From an uncultured Eubacteriales bacterium (GTDB lineage: Bacteria; Bacillota; Clostridia; Christensenellales; Aristaeellaceae), in contig CALVNS010000019.1 in assembly GCA_944349855.1 (NCBI GenBank), positions 1 to 51,450 of the forward strand: a stretch of DNA of 51,450 bases, written 5' to 3'. Both the position numbers and the translations under genes were made by a program. How positions within the stretch are numbered: the stretch's first letter is position 1; each line of letters begins with the position of its first letter. The notes beneath the pieces were generated by a model. The model was not told the origin of the DNA and made no database searches. It saw only the letters and a list, made by a program, of their open reading frames with translations. Of this stretch, positions 43,565 to 51,450 are shown piece after piece.

Positions 43565-45622
43565 TCAGCTGCGCATCTGAATGCGCAGCGGTCTCGCTCC
43601 GGTCAGGCGCGCGCTGCGCGCATCCGGCTGGCTGCCGCCGACGTAGAGGCTGTACGTGCCGCCCGGGCGCACCCGCGCGCCCGCCTCATCCACGACGGTG
43701 AACGCCTCCGGCGCAAGCTCCAGCGCCACGCGCCGCTTCTCGCCCGCCGCCAGGCGCACGCGTGCAAACGCGCACAGGCGCGGGTTGGGCGGGCTACAAG
43801 GCGAATCCTCGGCCCTGATATAGACCTGCACGACCTCTTCGGCGTCCATCGCGCCCACATTTTGCACCGATACCCACAGCGCGCCGTCCTCCACCGCCGC
43901 GTCCGAATAGACGAAGCGCGTGTAGGACAGGCCATAGCCGAACGGATAGAGCGGCTCGCCGGTGAAGTAGCGGTACGTGCGGCCGGCCATCGCATAGTCC
44001 TCAAAGGGCGGCAGGTCGTCCACGCTGCGGTAGAACGTCACCGGCAGGCGGCCCGAGGGCGACACGCGCCCAAAGAGCAGGTCGTACAGCGCCGTGCCGC
44101 CCGCCTGGCCGGGATACCAGGCCATGAGCACGGCGTTTCCCTCCTCCACGCGCAGGGCGCTACCCGCAAACACGACGGTCACGACGGGCTTGCCAACCTG
44201 GCACACGGCCTGCAGCAGCCTGCGCTGGCAGGCGGGCAGCTCCAGGTCGCGCTTGTCGCCCGCGTCGCCCTCCTCGCCCTCGACGGTCGCATCCAGGCCC
44301 AGGCACAGGATCGTCACATCCGCGGCCTCCGCCGCGGCGACGGCCTCGGCGATGCGGTCGCCCGGCAGCGACTCGGGCGTGGAGCGCTCCTTCGTCAGTT
44401 CGCATCCGCGCGCATAGATCACGCGCGCCTTGCCCGCCAGCTCCGTACGCAGCGCCTGCAGCGGCGTCACGAAGCGCGAGGACTTGCCGTTGTAGTTGCC
44501 CTCCAGCGCGGCCTGGCTGTCCGCGTTGGGTCCGACGATCGCCACGCAGCGCAGCGCGTCTGCACGGAGCGGCAGCACGCCGTCGTTTTGCAGCAGCACC
44601 ATCGACCGGCGCGCCGCCTGCAGCGCCTTGTCCGCATGCGCATCGCAATCGCACGCGTCAAAGCCGATGCGGTCGTACTCGCAGTCGTCGTCCATCATGC
44701 CCAGCTTGATGCGCGTGGCCATGACGCGCTCGGCGGCCCGGGCGATGTCCTCGGCTGAGATCAGGCCGTCCTGATACGCCTGCAGCAGGTGCAGATAGGT
44801 CACGCCACAGTTGAGGTCGCAGCCGCGCTTGAGCGCAAGCGCCGCGCTCTCGGGCGCGGTGGCGGTGACGAGGTGGTGCATGTGAAAGTCCGCGATCGCC
44901 CCGCAGTCGCTGACGAAATGGCCCTCAAAGCCCCACTCGCCGCGCAGGATGTCGACCATCAGCCGCCTGGATGCGCAGCAGGGTTCGCCCTCAAAGCGGT
45001 TGTACGCGCCCATGACGGCCTCGACGCGCGCCTCCTTCACCAGCGCCTCGAACGCCGGCAGGTACGTCTCGCGCAGGTCCTTTTCGCTCACGCGCGCGTC
45101 AAACTCGTGGCGCAGGCGCTCGGGGCCGGAGTGCACGGCCATGTGCTTGGCGCACGCGGCCGCCTTGAGGTAGCGCCCGCGCCCCTGCAGGCCGCGCACG
45201 AAGCGCACGCCCAGGCGCGCGGTCAGATAGGGATCTTCGCCGTAGGTCTCCTGCCCGCGGCCCCAGCGCGGGTCGCGGAAGATGTTGACATTGGGCGACC
45301 AGAACGTCAGGCCCTTGTAGATGCCGCGATCCCCGTGCGCGCGCGCCATGTTGTACTTGGCGCGGCCCTCCGTAGCGATGACATCCGCGATGTCCTCCAT
45401 GTCGTCCTGGCTGAACATCGCCGCCAGGGCGATGGCCTGCGGGAACACCGTGGCCGTGCCCGCGCGCGCCACGCCGTGCAGCGCCTCGTTCCACCAGTTG
45501 TAGGCCGGGATGCCCAGCCGCTCGATCGCGGGCGCATCGAAGCGCAGCTGCGAGGCCTGTTCCTCCAGCGTCATCTGTGCGACGAGCGCGCGGGCGCGCG
45601 TCATGGCTTCCTGCGTCGTCAT
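43565..45622 (-). CDS. GH3 family beta-glycosidase
   Basis: A 685-residue cytoplasmic enzyme of the xylosidase/glucosidase branch. The nucleophile is Asp239 in HFVSDCGAI. GRGQETYGEDPYL and AKHMAVHSGPE are typical of beta-xylosidase-type GH3. The second domain contains the acid/base region (EGEEGDAGDKRDLELP), and a fibronectin-III-like C-terminal domain follows (LWVSVQNVGAMDAEEVVQVY). With GH127 it would remove xylose, arabinose or glucose from imported plant oligosaccharides. GAAGG precedes the ATG at 45622. Confidence 0.94.
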   Translation of the reverse strand: MTTQEAMTRARALVAQMTLEEQASQLRFDAPAIERLGIPAYNWWNEALHGVARAGTATVFPQAIALAAMFSQDDMEDIADVIATEGRAKYNMARAHGDRGIYKGLTFWSPNVNIFRDPRWGRGQETYGEDPYLTARLGVRFVRGLQGRGRYLKAAACAKHMAVHSGPERLRHEFDARVSEKDLRETYLPAFEALVKEARVEAVMGAYNRFEGEPCCASRRLMVDILRGEWGFEGHFVSDCGAIADFHMHHLVTATAPESAALALKRGCDLNCGVTYLHLLQAYQDGLISAEDIARAAERVMATRIKLGMMDDDCEYDRIGFDACDCDAHADKALQAARRSMVLLQNDGVLPLRADALRCVAIVGPNADSQAALEGNYNGKSSRFVTPLQALRTELAGKARVIYARGCELTKERSTPESLPGDRIAEAVAAAEAADVTILCLGLDATVEGEEGDAGDKRDLELPACQRRLLQAVCQVGKPVVTVVFAGSALRVEEGNAVLMAWYPGQAGGTALYDLLFGRVSPSGRLPVTFYRSVDDLPPFEDYAMAGRTYRYFTGEPLYPFGYGLSYTRFVYSDAAVEDGALWVSVQNVGAMDAEEVVQVYIRAEDSPCSPPNPRLCAFARVRLAAGEKRRVALELAPEAFTVVDEAGARVRPGGTYSLYVGGSQPDARSARLTGARPLRIQMRS

Positions 45623-45671
45623 GTGTGCACCTTCTTTTCTGCGCGCCTGGGCGCGCCTATTCATTGGCCTT

Positions 45672-45700
45672 ATGATACGGCCTGTGCAGCGGCGTGTCAA
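45672..45700 (-). promoter_or_regulatory. Promoter of the GH3-GH127 operon
   Basis: On the minus strand a perfect TTGACA (45695-45700) and TATCAT (45672-45677) are 17 bases apart. It is back to back with the promoter of the GH4-like gene. Confidence 0.75.
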
Positions 45701-45724
45701 GCGCACTTTTCTTTGATTGTTCGC

Positions 45725-45753
45725 TTGAACGCAGGCCGCGCCGGCGGTATACT
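45725..45753 (+). promoter_or_regulatory. Promoter of the GH4-like gene
   Basis: TTGAAC and TATACT are 17 bases apart, about 40 bases before the start codon, opposite to the GH3 promoter. Confidence 0.65.
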
Positions 45754-45795
45754 GGACACAGCGCAAATCCTCTTTGGGGGAAGGACGGATGGGGC

Positions 45796-47199
45796 ATGCA
45801 CACGGATGGAAGACGGGCGTGGGATGTGCGGATCGCCCTCGTGGGCGGGACTGCGGACGGGCGCGCGCTGCAGCTGATGGAAGATCTGTCGCTGGAGGAA
45901 TCGGTCGCAGGCACGCTCGCGCTGTGGGATGCGGACGCCGCCGGCTGCGCGCGCGCCGCAGCGCTGGGCACGCGAATGCGTCGCGAGCCCGGCGCGGCAG
46001 GACGGTTCGCCTTCACGGCCTGCCGGTCGCAGGCCGAGGCGCTGGACGGCGCGGACTTCGTGTGCGTGTTCGGCCGCGCGCCCTCGCCGCGCGAGCTGGA
46101 ATCCGACCTGCATGCGCCGGAGCTGTGCGGCGTCTATCAGGGCGCGGGCGACGCGGCAGGGCCGGGCGGCCTGATGCGCGCGCTGCGCATGGGGCCCGTG
46201 CTGGAGCGGCTGGCGCTGGACGTCAAAGCGCGCTGCCCGCGGGCGTTCGTGCTGCTGCTGTGCGATCCCATTGCGCACGGCCTGCGGGCGATGTATGCCG
46301 CCTATCCGCAGATCCGCGCGCTGGGCCTGACCGCAGACGTGCCCGACGCGCTCGCGCTGCTGTGCCGCGCGCTGTACGAGATGCGCGGCGTGGCGGGCGC
46401 ACGGGCGCGCGAGGTCGTATGCGCTGCGGCGGGCGTCAGCCGCTTTTGCTGCATCACGCAGGCTACGTGGCGCGACGTCGATCTGATGGGCGTCTTGCAG
46501 GACTTCGCGCGCAAGTTCGCCGTGTCCGGCTATGCCGAGGGGCAGGAGGAAGCATGGCTTTCCGACCCCTCCGCCTGCGCGCGCCGCGTACAGCTGGACC
46601 TGAGCCTGCGCCTGGGCGCGTTGCCCGCGGGCGAGGACCGGCGGCTGGCGGACTTTCTGCCCAGCACGCGCTACCTGCGCACGCCCGAGTGCGCGCTCGA
46701 GTGGAAGTTTGGCCGCACGGGCGCCGCGTTCTACCGGGATCAGCGGCGGACGCTCGATGCGCGCGCGGCAAAGCTGCTAGCAGGCGAAGAGCCGTTTGAT
46801 CTGGCGCCCTCGGGCGGTCCGGTTGCGGCGGCGCTGCGCGCGCTGTGCGGCCTGGGCGACGCGCTCGTCAGCGCCAGCCTGCCCAATGCCGGACAGATCG
46901 AGAACGCGCCGCGCCTTGCGACGGTGGAGACGCCCGTGCTGCTGCGCGCGGGGTCTGCCGTGCCGCTGATGTCCGGGCCGCTCGCGCCGCCGCTTTCGGC
47001 GCTGCTCGCGCCGGCCTTCGCCGCGCAGGAGGGCGTGCTCGCCGCCCTGCGGGCGCATGACGCACAGCAGGCCGTCGCGGCCTTTCTGGGCGATCCCATG
47101 CTCTGCCGCGTGCCCGAACGCGCCGCGCTCAAGCTCATGCGCACCATGCTGCAGGACTGCGCCGAATCGCTGCGCGGCTGGAACCTGGAGGTCCGATAG
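45796..47199 (+). CDS. GH4 homologue lacking metal ligands
   Basis: A 467-residue protein with GH4 architecture: an N-terminal Rossmann start (VRIALVGGTADG), the GPGG loop preceding ALRMGPVLE, a region of CDP in place of the usual TNP, and the C-terminal LRAGSAVPLMSGPLAPPLSALL that parallels the GH4 end. In active GH4 enzymes a Cys (in LCHG) and a His (in GxNH) bind the manganese ion. Here those positions read LTAD and GVSR, so both ligands are lost. The NAD-site glycines are partly kept. It is probably a pseudoenzyme, or uses different chemistry. It is divergent from GH3-GH127. The start at 45796 fits where homology begins. Confidence 0.7.
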   Translation: MHTDGRRAWDVRIALVGGTADGRALQLMEDLSLEESVAGTLALWDADAAGCARAAALGTRMRREPGAAGRFAFTACRSQAEALDGADFVCVFGRAPSPRELESDLHAPELCGVYQGAGDAAGPGGLMRALRMGPVLERLALDVKARCPRAFVLLLCDPIAHGLRAMYAAYPQIRALGLTADVPDALALLCRALYEMRGVAGARAREVVCAAAGVSRFCCITQATWRDVDLMGVLQDFARKFAVSGYAEGQEEAWLSDPSACARRVQLDLSLRLGALPAGEDRRLADFLPSTRYLRTPECALEWKFGRTGAAFYRDQRRTLDARAAKLLAGEEPFDLAPSGGPVAAALRALCGLGDALVSASLPNAGQIENAPRLATVETPVLLRAGSAVPLMSGPLAPPLSALLAPAFAAQEGVLAALRAHDAQQAVAAFLGDPMLCRVPERAALKLMRTMLQDCAESLRGWNLEVR

Positions 47200-47207
47200 G
47201 GCAAGAC

Positions 47208-47248
47208 AAGGGCGCGGGGGAGACGAACGTCTCCCCCGCGCCCTTTTG
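47208..47248. terminator. Strong terminator between GH4-like and efflux genes
   Basis: An 18-base stem (AAGGGCGCGGGGGAGACG and its complement) with a minimal loop, followed by TTTT on the plus strand. Convergent position. Confidence 0.88.
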
Positions 47249-47252
47249 ACGC

Positions 47253-48419
47253 TCACTCGTGGCGCAGCGCCTCGATGGGATTGAGCTTGCTGGCCTTGTT
47301 GGCCGGATAGATGCCAAACAGCACGCCGATGCACACCGCAAACGTGAGCGCGAGCGTCGCGCTGCCCGGCGAGACCGCCAGCGTCGGGATGCCCATGGGC
47401 CCGCGCAGCGCCATCAGCAGCGCCGTCGAGACGGCCAGGCCGATCAGCGCGCCCGCCACGGACAGCACGATCGCCTCGACCAGGAACTGCATGAGGATCG
47501 CGCTGCGCGGCGCGCCGATGGCCTTGCGGATGCCGATCTCGCGCGTGCGCTCCGTGACCGACACGAGCATGATGTTCATGATGCCGATGCCGCCCACGAG
47601 CAGCGCGATGCCGGCGATGCCGGTGATCAGCGTGGTGAGCGTGGCGGTGACCTCATCCATCATGTCCAGCACGGCGGACTGGCTGGTCAGGGAGAAGTCG
47701 TCGTCCGGATCGCTCACGCGCGCGGAGACGAAGCGGCGCAGGCGCTGCTCGGCCTGGTCCATGACGTCCTCCGACGCGCCGGAGGCGTAAAAGCTCGTGA
47801 TGGACGTGGAGCCGAACATGCGCTGGGCGAGCGTAAAGGGAATGATGATCTTCTCGTCGTCGGAGATGATCATGCTCGAGCCCTGCTCCTCCAGCACGCC
47901 CACGATGCGCAGGTCGTACCCGCGCACGGACACGCTCTGGCCCACGACGTCGCGCGTGCCGAAGAGCCGGTCGGCGACCTTGACGCCGATGACGCACACC
48001 GGCAGGCGCAGGTCGTTGTCCAGCTCGCCGACGGTCACGCCCTGCTCGACCTCGAGCTGGCGAATGTAAAAGTAGGACGCGCCCACGCCCTCGAGCGTGC
48101 AGTCGTAGGTGTCCAGCGTGGACTTGGCCGTCACGCTCTGGCTGAGGACGGGCGACACGGCGCTGATCGTCTCCCCGTCGGCGAGCGAGGCGAGGTTGTC
48201 CAGGTCGATGCCGGTGTAGCGGTCGGTCTTGACCGTCACCTGCATCAGGTTCGCGCCCAGATCCTCGATCTGGCCGGTGACGCTGTCCATCGCGCCCTCG
48301 CCCAGCGAGGAGAGCACGACCACTGCCACCACGCCGATGATGACGCCCAGCACCGTCAGGAACGAGCGCATCTTGTTGGACAGGATCGAGGAGAGAGCCA
48401 TCTTGATCGACTGCTTCAT
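47253..48419 (-). CDS. MacB-type ABC transporter permease
   Basis: A 388-residue permease: one N-terminal helix, an extracytosolic MacB_PCD domain (about residues 45-260), then three helices of the FtsX-like domain. [15 protein letters not shown] is the FtsX loop signature. It works with the ATPase of the next gene and the adaptor to export a peptide or drug, or to act as a mechanotransmitter. The start overlaps the ATPase stop (four bases, ATGA). Confidence 0.94.
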   Translation of the reverse strand: MKQSIKMALSSILSNKMRSFLTVLGVIIGVVAVVVLSSLGEGAMDSVTGQIEDLGANLMQVTVKTDRYTGIDLDNLASLADGETISAVSPVLSQSVTAKSTLDTYDCTLEGVGASYFYIRQLEVEQGVTVGELDNDLRLPVCVIGVKVADRLFGTRDVVGQSVSVRGYDLRIVGVLEEQGSSMIISDDEKIIIPFTLAQRMFGSTSITSFYASGASEDVMDQAEQRLRRFVSARVSDPDDDFSLTSQSAVLDMMDEVTATLTTLITGIAGIALLVGGIGIMNIMLVSVTERTREIGIRKAIGAPRSAILMQFLVEAIVLSVAGALIGLAVSTALLMALRGPMGIPTLAVSPGSATLALTFAVCIGVLFGIYPANKASKLNPIEALRHE

Positions 48420-49126
48420 GCGCCGCCTCCTTCCACGGCCCGGCTGCCGCCCGGCTCCACCTCGCTCAGGCGGCCGTCGCGGATGTGCACGCAGCGCGGC
48501 GCGCGCGCGGCGATCTCCGGGTTGTGCGTGATGAGCACGATGGCGTTGCCCTGCGCGTGCAGCTCCTCGAGCATGTCCATGATCTCCACGGTGGTCTTCG
48601 AGTCGAGGTTGCCCGTCGGCTCGTCGGCCAGGATGATCGACGGACGCGTGACGACCGCGCGCGCCACGGCCACGCGCTGCTGCTGGCCGCCCGACAGCTG
48701 GTTGGGCCGGTGGTGCATGCGCTGGCCCAGGCCCACACGGCTGAGCGCCTCGCCCACGCGCACGCGCCGCTCCTTCTCGCTCACGCCCTGATAGATCAGC
48801 GGCAGCTCGACATTCTCATAGGCCGTCAGCTTCTGCAGCAGGTTGAACTGCTGGAACACAAAGCCGATCTTGCGCCCGCGGATGGCCGCAAGCTGGCGCT
48901 GGCTGTAGCGCGCGATGTCCACGCCGTCCAGCCGGTAGACGCCGCCGTCGGCCGCATCCAGGCAGCCGATGATGTTCATGAGCGTGGACTTGCCCGAGCC
49001 CGACGGCCCGATGATCGACACGTACTCGTGGTCGCCGACCGTCAGGTTCACGTGGTCGAGCGCCGTGACCGTCTCGCCGCCGAGCACGTACCGCTTTTGG
49101 ATGTCCTCCAGTTCGATCATAATCAC
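48416..49126 (-). CDS. MacB/LolD-type ABC transporter ATPase
   Basis: A 236-residue ATPase. Walker [10 protein letters not shown], signature LSGGQQQR, Walker B ILADEPTG and the switch His in LITHN are all intact. [13 protein letters not shown] is typical of the MacB/LolD group. It overlaps the adaptor stop and the permease start by four bases each, so all three subunits are translated together. The start may be either of two ATGs (49126 or 49120). Confidence 0.96.
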   Translation of the reverse strand: MIMIELEDIQKRYVLGGETVTALDHVNLTVGDHEYVSIIGPSGSGKSTLMNIIGCLDAADGGVYRLDGVDIARYSQRQLAAIRGRKIGFVFQQFNLLQKLTAYENVELPLIYQGVSEKERRVRVGEALSRVGLGQRMHHRPNQLSGGQQQRVAVARAVVTRPSIILADEPTGNLDSKTTVEIMDMLEELHAQGNAIVLITHNPEIAARAPRCVHIRDGRLSEVEPGGSRAVEGGGA

Positions 49127-50682
49127 ATGCTCCTCATCGACATCATGGTATCCAGCAGGCTGTTGCCGCTGCGCACGAGCACGACCTCGTCGCCCTCGGA
49201 CAGGCCGGAGAGGATCTGGGCCTGCTCGCCCGCAACCAGGCCAACCTGCACCGGCGTCATCAGCTGCGGCGCGATGGATTGCAGCAGCGCGGCGTCATCC
49301 GGCTGCGCGAACGGATTGGCGCGCTGCGAGCGCGGCACGCTCGCGCCCGCCAGGTCCGCATCGGTGGGCATGCGCATGACATAGTAATCCTCGCCCACGG
49401 TCTGCAGCGCCGCCACCGGCACGAGCAGCGTGCCCTGCGCGCTGTCCACCTCGATGTCGCCGGAGGCGCTCATCTGCGGCAGCATGCCGTCCTGGCCGTC
49501 CATGTAGAGGAGTACGTCATAGCGCGTGATCTCGCCCGTGCGCTCGCCCAGTGGCAGCACGCGGTCGACCACCGCCTGATAGGTATGGCCCGGCAGCGCA
49601 TCCAGCTTGACCTGCGCCGTCTGCCCCGGCTGCACGGAGGCGATGTCCAGCTCATCCACGGCCAGGCGCACCTTCATGCGCGTGGCGTCCAGCACCGTGG
49701 CGGCGACCGTGCCCGCCTGCGCGCTCATGCCCTCGTGCAGCGCGACGGCATCCACCGTGCCCGCAATGGGCGCGCGCACCTGCAGGTTTTCAATGTCGCG
49801 GCGCACGGCCTCGACGTCGCGCCGCTTCTGCTCCAGCTCGAGCAGGCGCTCCTCCAGCGTCAGGGAGACGGGGCCGCTCTCGAGCGTGAAGAGCGTGTCG
49901 CCCGCGTCCACCTCGTCGCCCTCCTCGACCGACACGCGCCGCACGATGCCCGACACGCCCGTGACACGCACGGGCTTGCTCACCTCCAGCGCGCCCATGC
50001 CGACCTCCTCGCCCGACGTGAGGCGCACCGAGGCCGTCTCGCTCGCCGCGTATTCGTCGTTGCGGATCGTGACGACCGCCTGGCCGTCCGCCACGGACGT
50101 CACCGTGCCCTCCTCGACCTTGCCGTCCACGTGGACGCGCACCTCCTGGCCCGCCTCCAGCGCCTGCGCCGGCACGGTCACGTTCATGCGCCCGTCAGAG
50201 GAGATCACCATCAGCGCGCCATACTGGCCCTGCACGGTCTCCAGGTCGTCGCCCTCGGCGATGCGCAGCGCCTTCACGCGTCCGCCCACCGGCGCGCGCA
50301 CCGTCGTGGAGCCATCCCGAATGCCCGCGGCCGACAGCTCCAGCTCCAGCTGGTACAGCTCGTCCTCCTGCGCGCGCAGCTGATCGCGCAGGTCCTCATC
50401 CTCCAGCGTGAAGAGCAGCTGCCCCGCCTCTACGGCATCGCCGTCCTCGACCCAGACCGTCTCCACGCGTCCGCCCGTCTGCAGGTAGACGTCGCGCTCC
50501 TCGCACGCCTCCAGCGTGCCCGTGCCGTGCACGGTCGCGGAGATATCTCCGCGCGTGACCTGCGCGCCCTCCAGGTTCAGCGAGGCGGCCGTCAGCGTCC
50601 CGCCGCCGCGCGTCGCGCCATACAACAGCGCCGCTGCCGCCACGGCGGCGACGGCGATGATCGCGATTCCCTTTTTCTTCAT
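49123..50682 (-). CDS. HlyD/MacA-like efflux adaptor
   Basis: A 519-residue adaptor: one N-terminal membrane helix (residues 4-20), then several biotinyl/lipoyl-like barrels. EDGDAVEAGQLLFTLED, VRAPVGGRVKALRIAEGD, VEEGDEVDAGDTLFTLES and VRAPIAGTVDAVALHEGM show that barrel halves are repeated, so the protein looks like two adaptors in tandem. A coiled coil follows LTLEERLLELEQKRRDVE. It links the MacB-type ATPase-permease to the cell surface. The ATG at 50682 has GGGAG eight bases upstream; TTG at 50688 is less well spaced. First gene of the efflux operon. Confidence 0.9.
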   Translation of the reverse strand: MKKKGIAIIAVAAVAAAALLYGATRGGGTLTAASLNLEGAQVTRGDISATVHGTGTLEACEERDVYLQTGGRVETVWVEDGDAVEAGQLLFTLEDEDLRDQLRAQEDELYQLELELSAAGIRDGSTTVRAPVGGRVKALRIAEGDDLETVQGQYGALMVISSDGRMNVTVPAQALEAGQEVRVHVDGKVEEGTVTSVADGQAVVTIRNDEYAASETASVRLTSGEEVGMGALEVSKPVRVTGVSGIVRRVSVEEGDEVDAGDTLFTLESGPVSLTLEERLLELEQKRRDVEAVRRDIENLQVRAPIAGTVDAVALHEGMSAQAGTVAATVLDATRMKVRLAVDELDIASVQPGQTAQVKLDALPGHTYQAVVDRVLPLGERTGEITRYDVLLYMDGQDGMLPQMSASGDIEVDSAQGTLLVPVAALQTVGEDYYVMRMPTDADLAGASVPRSQRANPFAQPDDAALLQSIAPQLMTPVQVGLVAGEQAQILSGLSEGDEVVLVRSGNSLLDTMMSMRSM

Positions 50683-50719
50683 GCTCAATCTCCCATTCCT
50701 TCGGTTTTCGGCAGAGGAT

Positions 50720-50748
50720 AGTATACATTAGCCGCCTAATCATTGCAA
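50720..50748 (-). promoter_or_regulatory. Promoter of the efflux operon
   Basis: On the minus strand TTGCAA (50743-50748) and TATACT (50720-50725) are 17 bases apart. The spacer is nearly filled by the palindrome at 50727-50740. Confidence 0.7.
50727..50740. promoter_or_regulatory. Putative operator ATTAG-CCGC-CTAAT
   Basis: A perfect five-base inverted repeat with a four-base spacer between the -35 and -10 boxes of the efflux promoter. A repressor or MerR-type activator bound here would directly control expression. No regulator gene is adjacent. Confidence 0.5.
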
Positions 50749-50843
50749 GAGAAATGCGCTCACATACGCCCTTCCGCGCGCGAAATGTCGGATGCGGCGC
50801 TCCAAGCCTATGCCCGGCCCGGCCGGCCGATGCGAAAAAAGAC

Positions 50844-50872
50844 TTGCGCAATCCGGCCGGAGGGATGATAAT
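50844..50872 (+). promoter_or_regulatory. Promoter of dnaX
   Basis: TTGCGC and GATAAT are 17 bases apart, about 65 bases before the start codon. Confidence 0.6.
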
Positions 50873-50936
50873 AGAGAGAAAGGCGACGCGCCCGCCAAAA
50901 TGCCGGCCGGGCGCATCAAAGAGAGGTTTTGTGCAT

Positions 50937-51450
50937 ATGTCGTATCAGGCGCTCTATCGTCAATGGCGTCCCGCGCGCTTCGACGACTTCGTCGGGCAGG
51001 AAAACGTCATCGCCACGCTGCGCAATCAGGTGCAGTCCGGCCGCATCGCCCACGCCTATCTGTTCTGCGGCAGCCGCGGCACGGGCAAGACCTCTGCGGC
51101 CAAGGTGCTCGCCCGGGCCGTCAACTGCGAGCGGCCCGAGCGCGGGGAGCCCTGCGGCGCGTGCGCCACCTGCCAGGCGCTGCAGGCGGAAAACTGTCTG
51201 GACATCGTGGAAATCGACGCGGCGTCCAACAACGGCGTGGATGAGATCCGCGACCTGCGCGAGAAGGTCAAGTATCCGCCGCAGAGCGGGCGCTATCGCG
51301 TCTACATCGTCGACGAGGTGCACATGCTCTCGGCCGGCGCGTTCAACGCGCTGCTCAAGACGCTGGAGGAGCCGCCTGCGCACGTCGTATTCATCCTGGC
51401 CACGACCGAGCCGCAGAAGCTGCCCGCAACGATCCTCTCGCGCTGCCAGC
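50937..51450 (+). CDS. dnaX: DNA polymerase III subunit gamma/tau, 5' part
   Basis: The first 171 codons of the clamp-loader ATPase are present; the frame runs off the right end. It begins MSYQALYRQWRPARFDDFVGQ. Walker A GSRGTGKTS, a zinc-binding set CERPERGEPCGACATC, the Walker B-type VDEVHML and the SRC motif near the cut end are all intact. AGAGAGG precedes the ATG at 50937. A ybaB-recR pair would be expected downstream. Confidence 0.97.
   Translation, partial: MSYQALYRQWRPARFDDFVGQENVIATLRNQVQSGRIAHAYLFCGSRGTGKTSAAKVLARAVNCERPERGEPCGACATCQALQAENCLDIVEIDAASNNGVDEIRDLREKVKYPPQSGRYRVYIVDEVHMLSAGAFNALLKTLEEPPAHVVFILATTEPQKLPATILSRCQ

Noticed and set aside
41686-43701. Long plus-strand open frame over the GH127 gene
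   Set aside because: Composition is that of a shadow frame, and the minus strand has an intact GH127 with its metal motif.

Overview
The window looks like chromosome of a high-GC Clostridia-type Bacillota, probably a gut member of the Christensenellales or Oscillospirales. Supporting signs are strong AGGAGG-type ribosome sites, near-consensus sigma-A promoters with 17-base spacers, PepV, PatB, HxlR, Rrf2 and an EFR1-type ferredoxin, and many intracellular glycoside hydrolases. The exact lineage is inference; there is no rRNA gene here.

Layout. (1) 1-12.2 kb is accessory and mosaic. It holds an EFR1 flavodoxin/ferredoxin with a divergent Rrf2-TetR pair, a three-gene operon (coiled-coil protein, accessory FtsH, HdeD-like membrane protein), a pair of overlapping radical-SAM-type genes divergent from an HxlR regulator, a DUF1349 gene next to a truncated LysR gene, a GNAT-like gene, a secreted protein, and about 1.7 kb of gene-poor DNA with hairpins that may be mobile-element debris. 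(2) This region ends at the 3' end of guaA (12.2 kb), a known integration hotspot. From there to 25.6 kb the DNA is GC-rich: guaA, an FMN-binding lipoprotein, mnmE, an esterase-like hydrolase with two tandem GT39-like membrane glycosyltransferases, a eukaryotic-type glycogen branching enzyme, a DUF1848 protein and a GH20 enzyme. (3) 25.7-33.7 kb is a visibly AT-richer sugar cassette on the minus strand: LacI repressor, unclassified GHL6/GH42-like hydrolase, binding protein, two ABC permeases and a cellobiose-2-epimerase-type enzyme. It has a promoter with two matching palindromic operators. Five of its six genes start with GTG or TTG. (4) 33.8-51.45 kb is GC-rich again: MFS transporter, membrane protein, RsuA-type pseudouridine synthase, RsmC-type methyltransferase, PatB, PepV, an MBL hydrolase, a PHP phosphoesterase, a GH3-GH127 operon divergent from a GH4 homologue that has lost its metal ligands, a MacB-type efflux operon, and the 5' part of dnaX.

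Function. The cell appears to import and break down plant and host glycans inside the cytoplasm. The GH3/GH127 pair suggests arabinose- or xylose-containing side chains. The AT-rich cassette probably imports an oligosaccharide, trims it and epimerises its reducing end. The left part carries several small regulator-controlled stress or redox modules with readable operators. No complete undescribed system is proven. The best candidates are the FtsH operon, the HxlR/radical-SAM module, the GH4 pseudoenzyme and the hydrolase of the sugar cassette.
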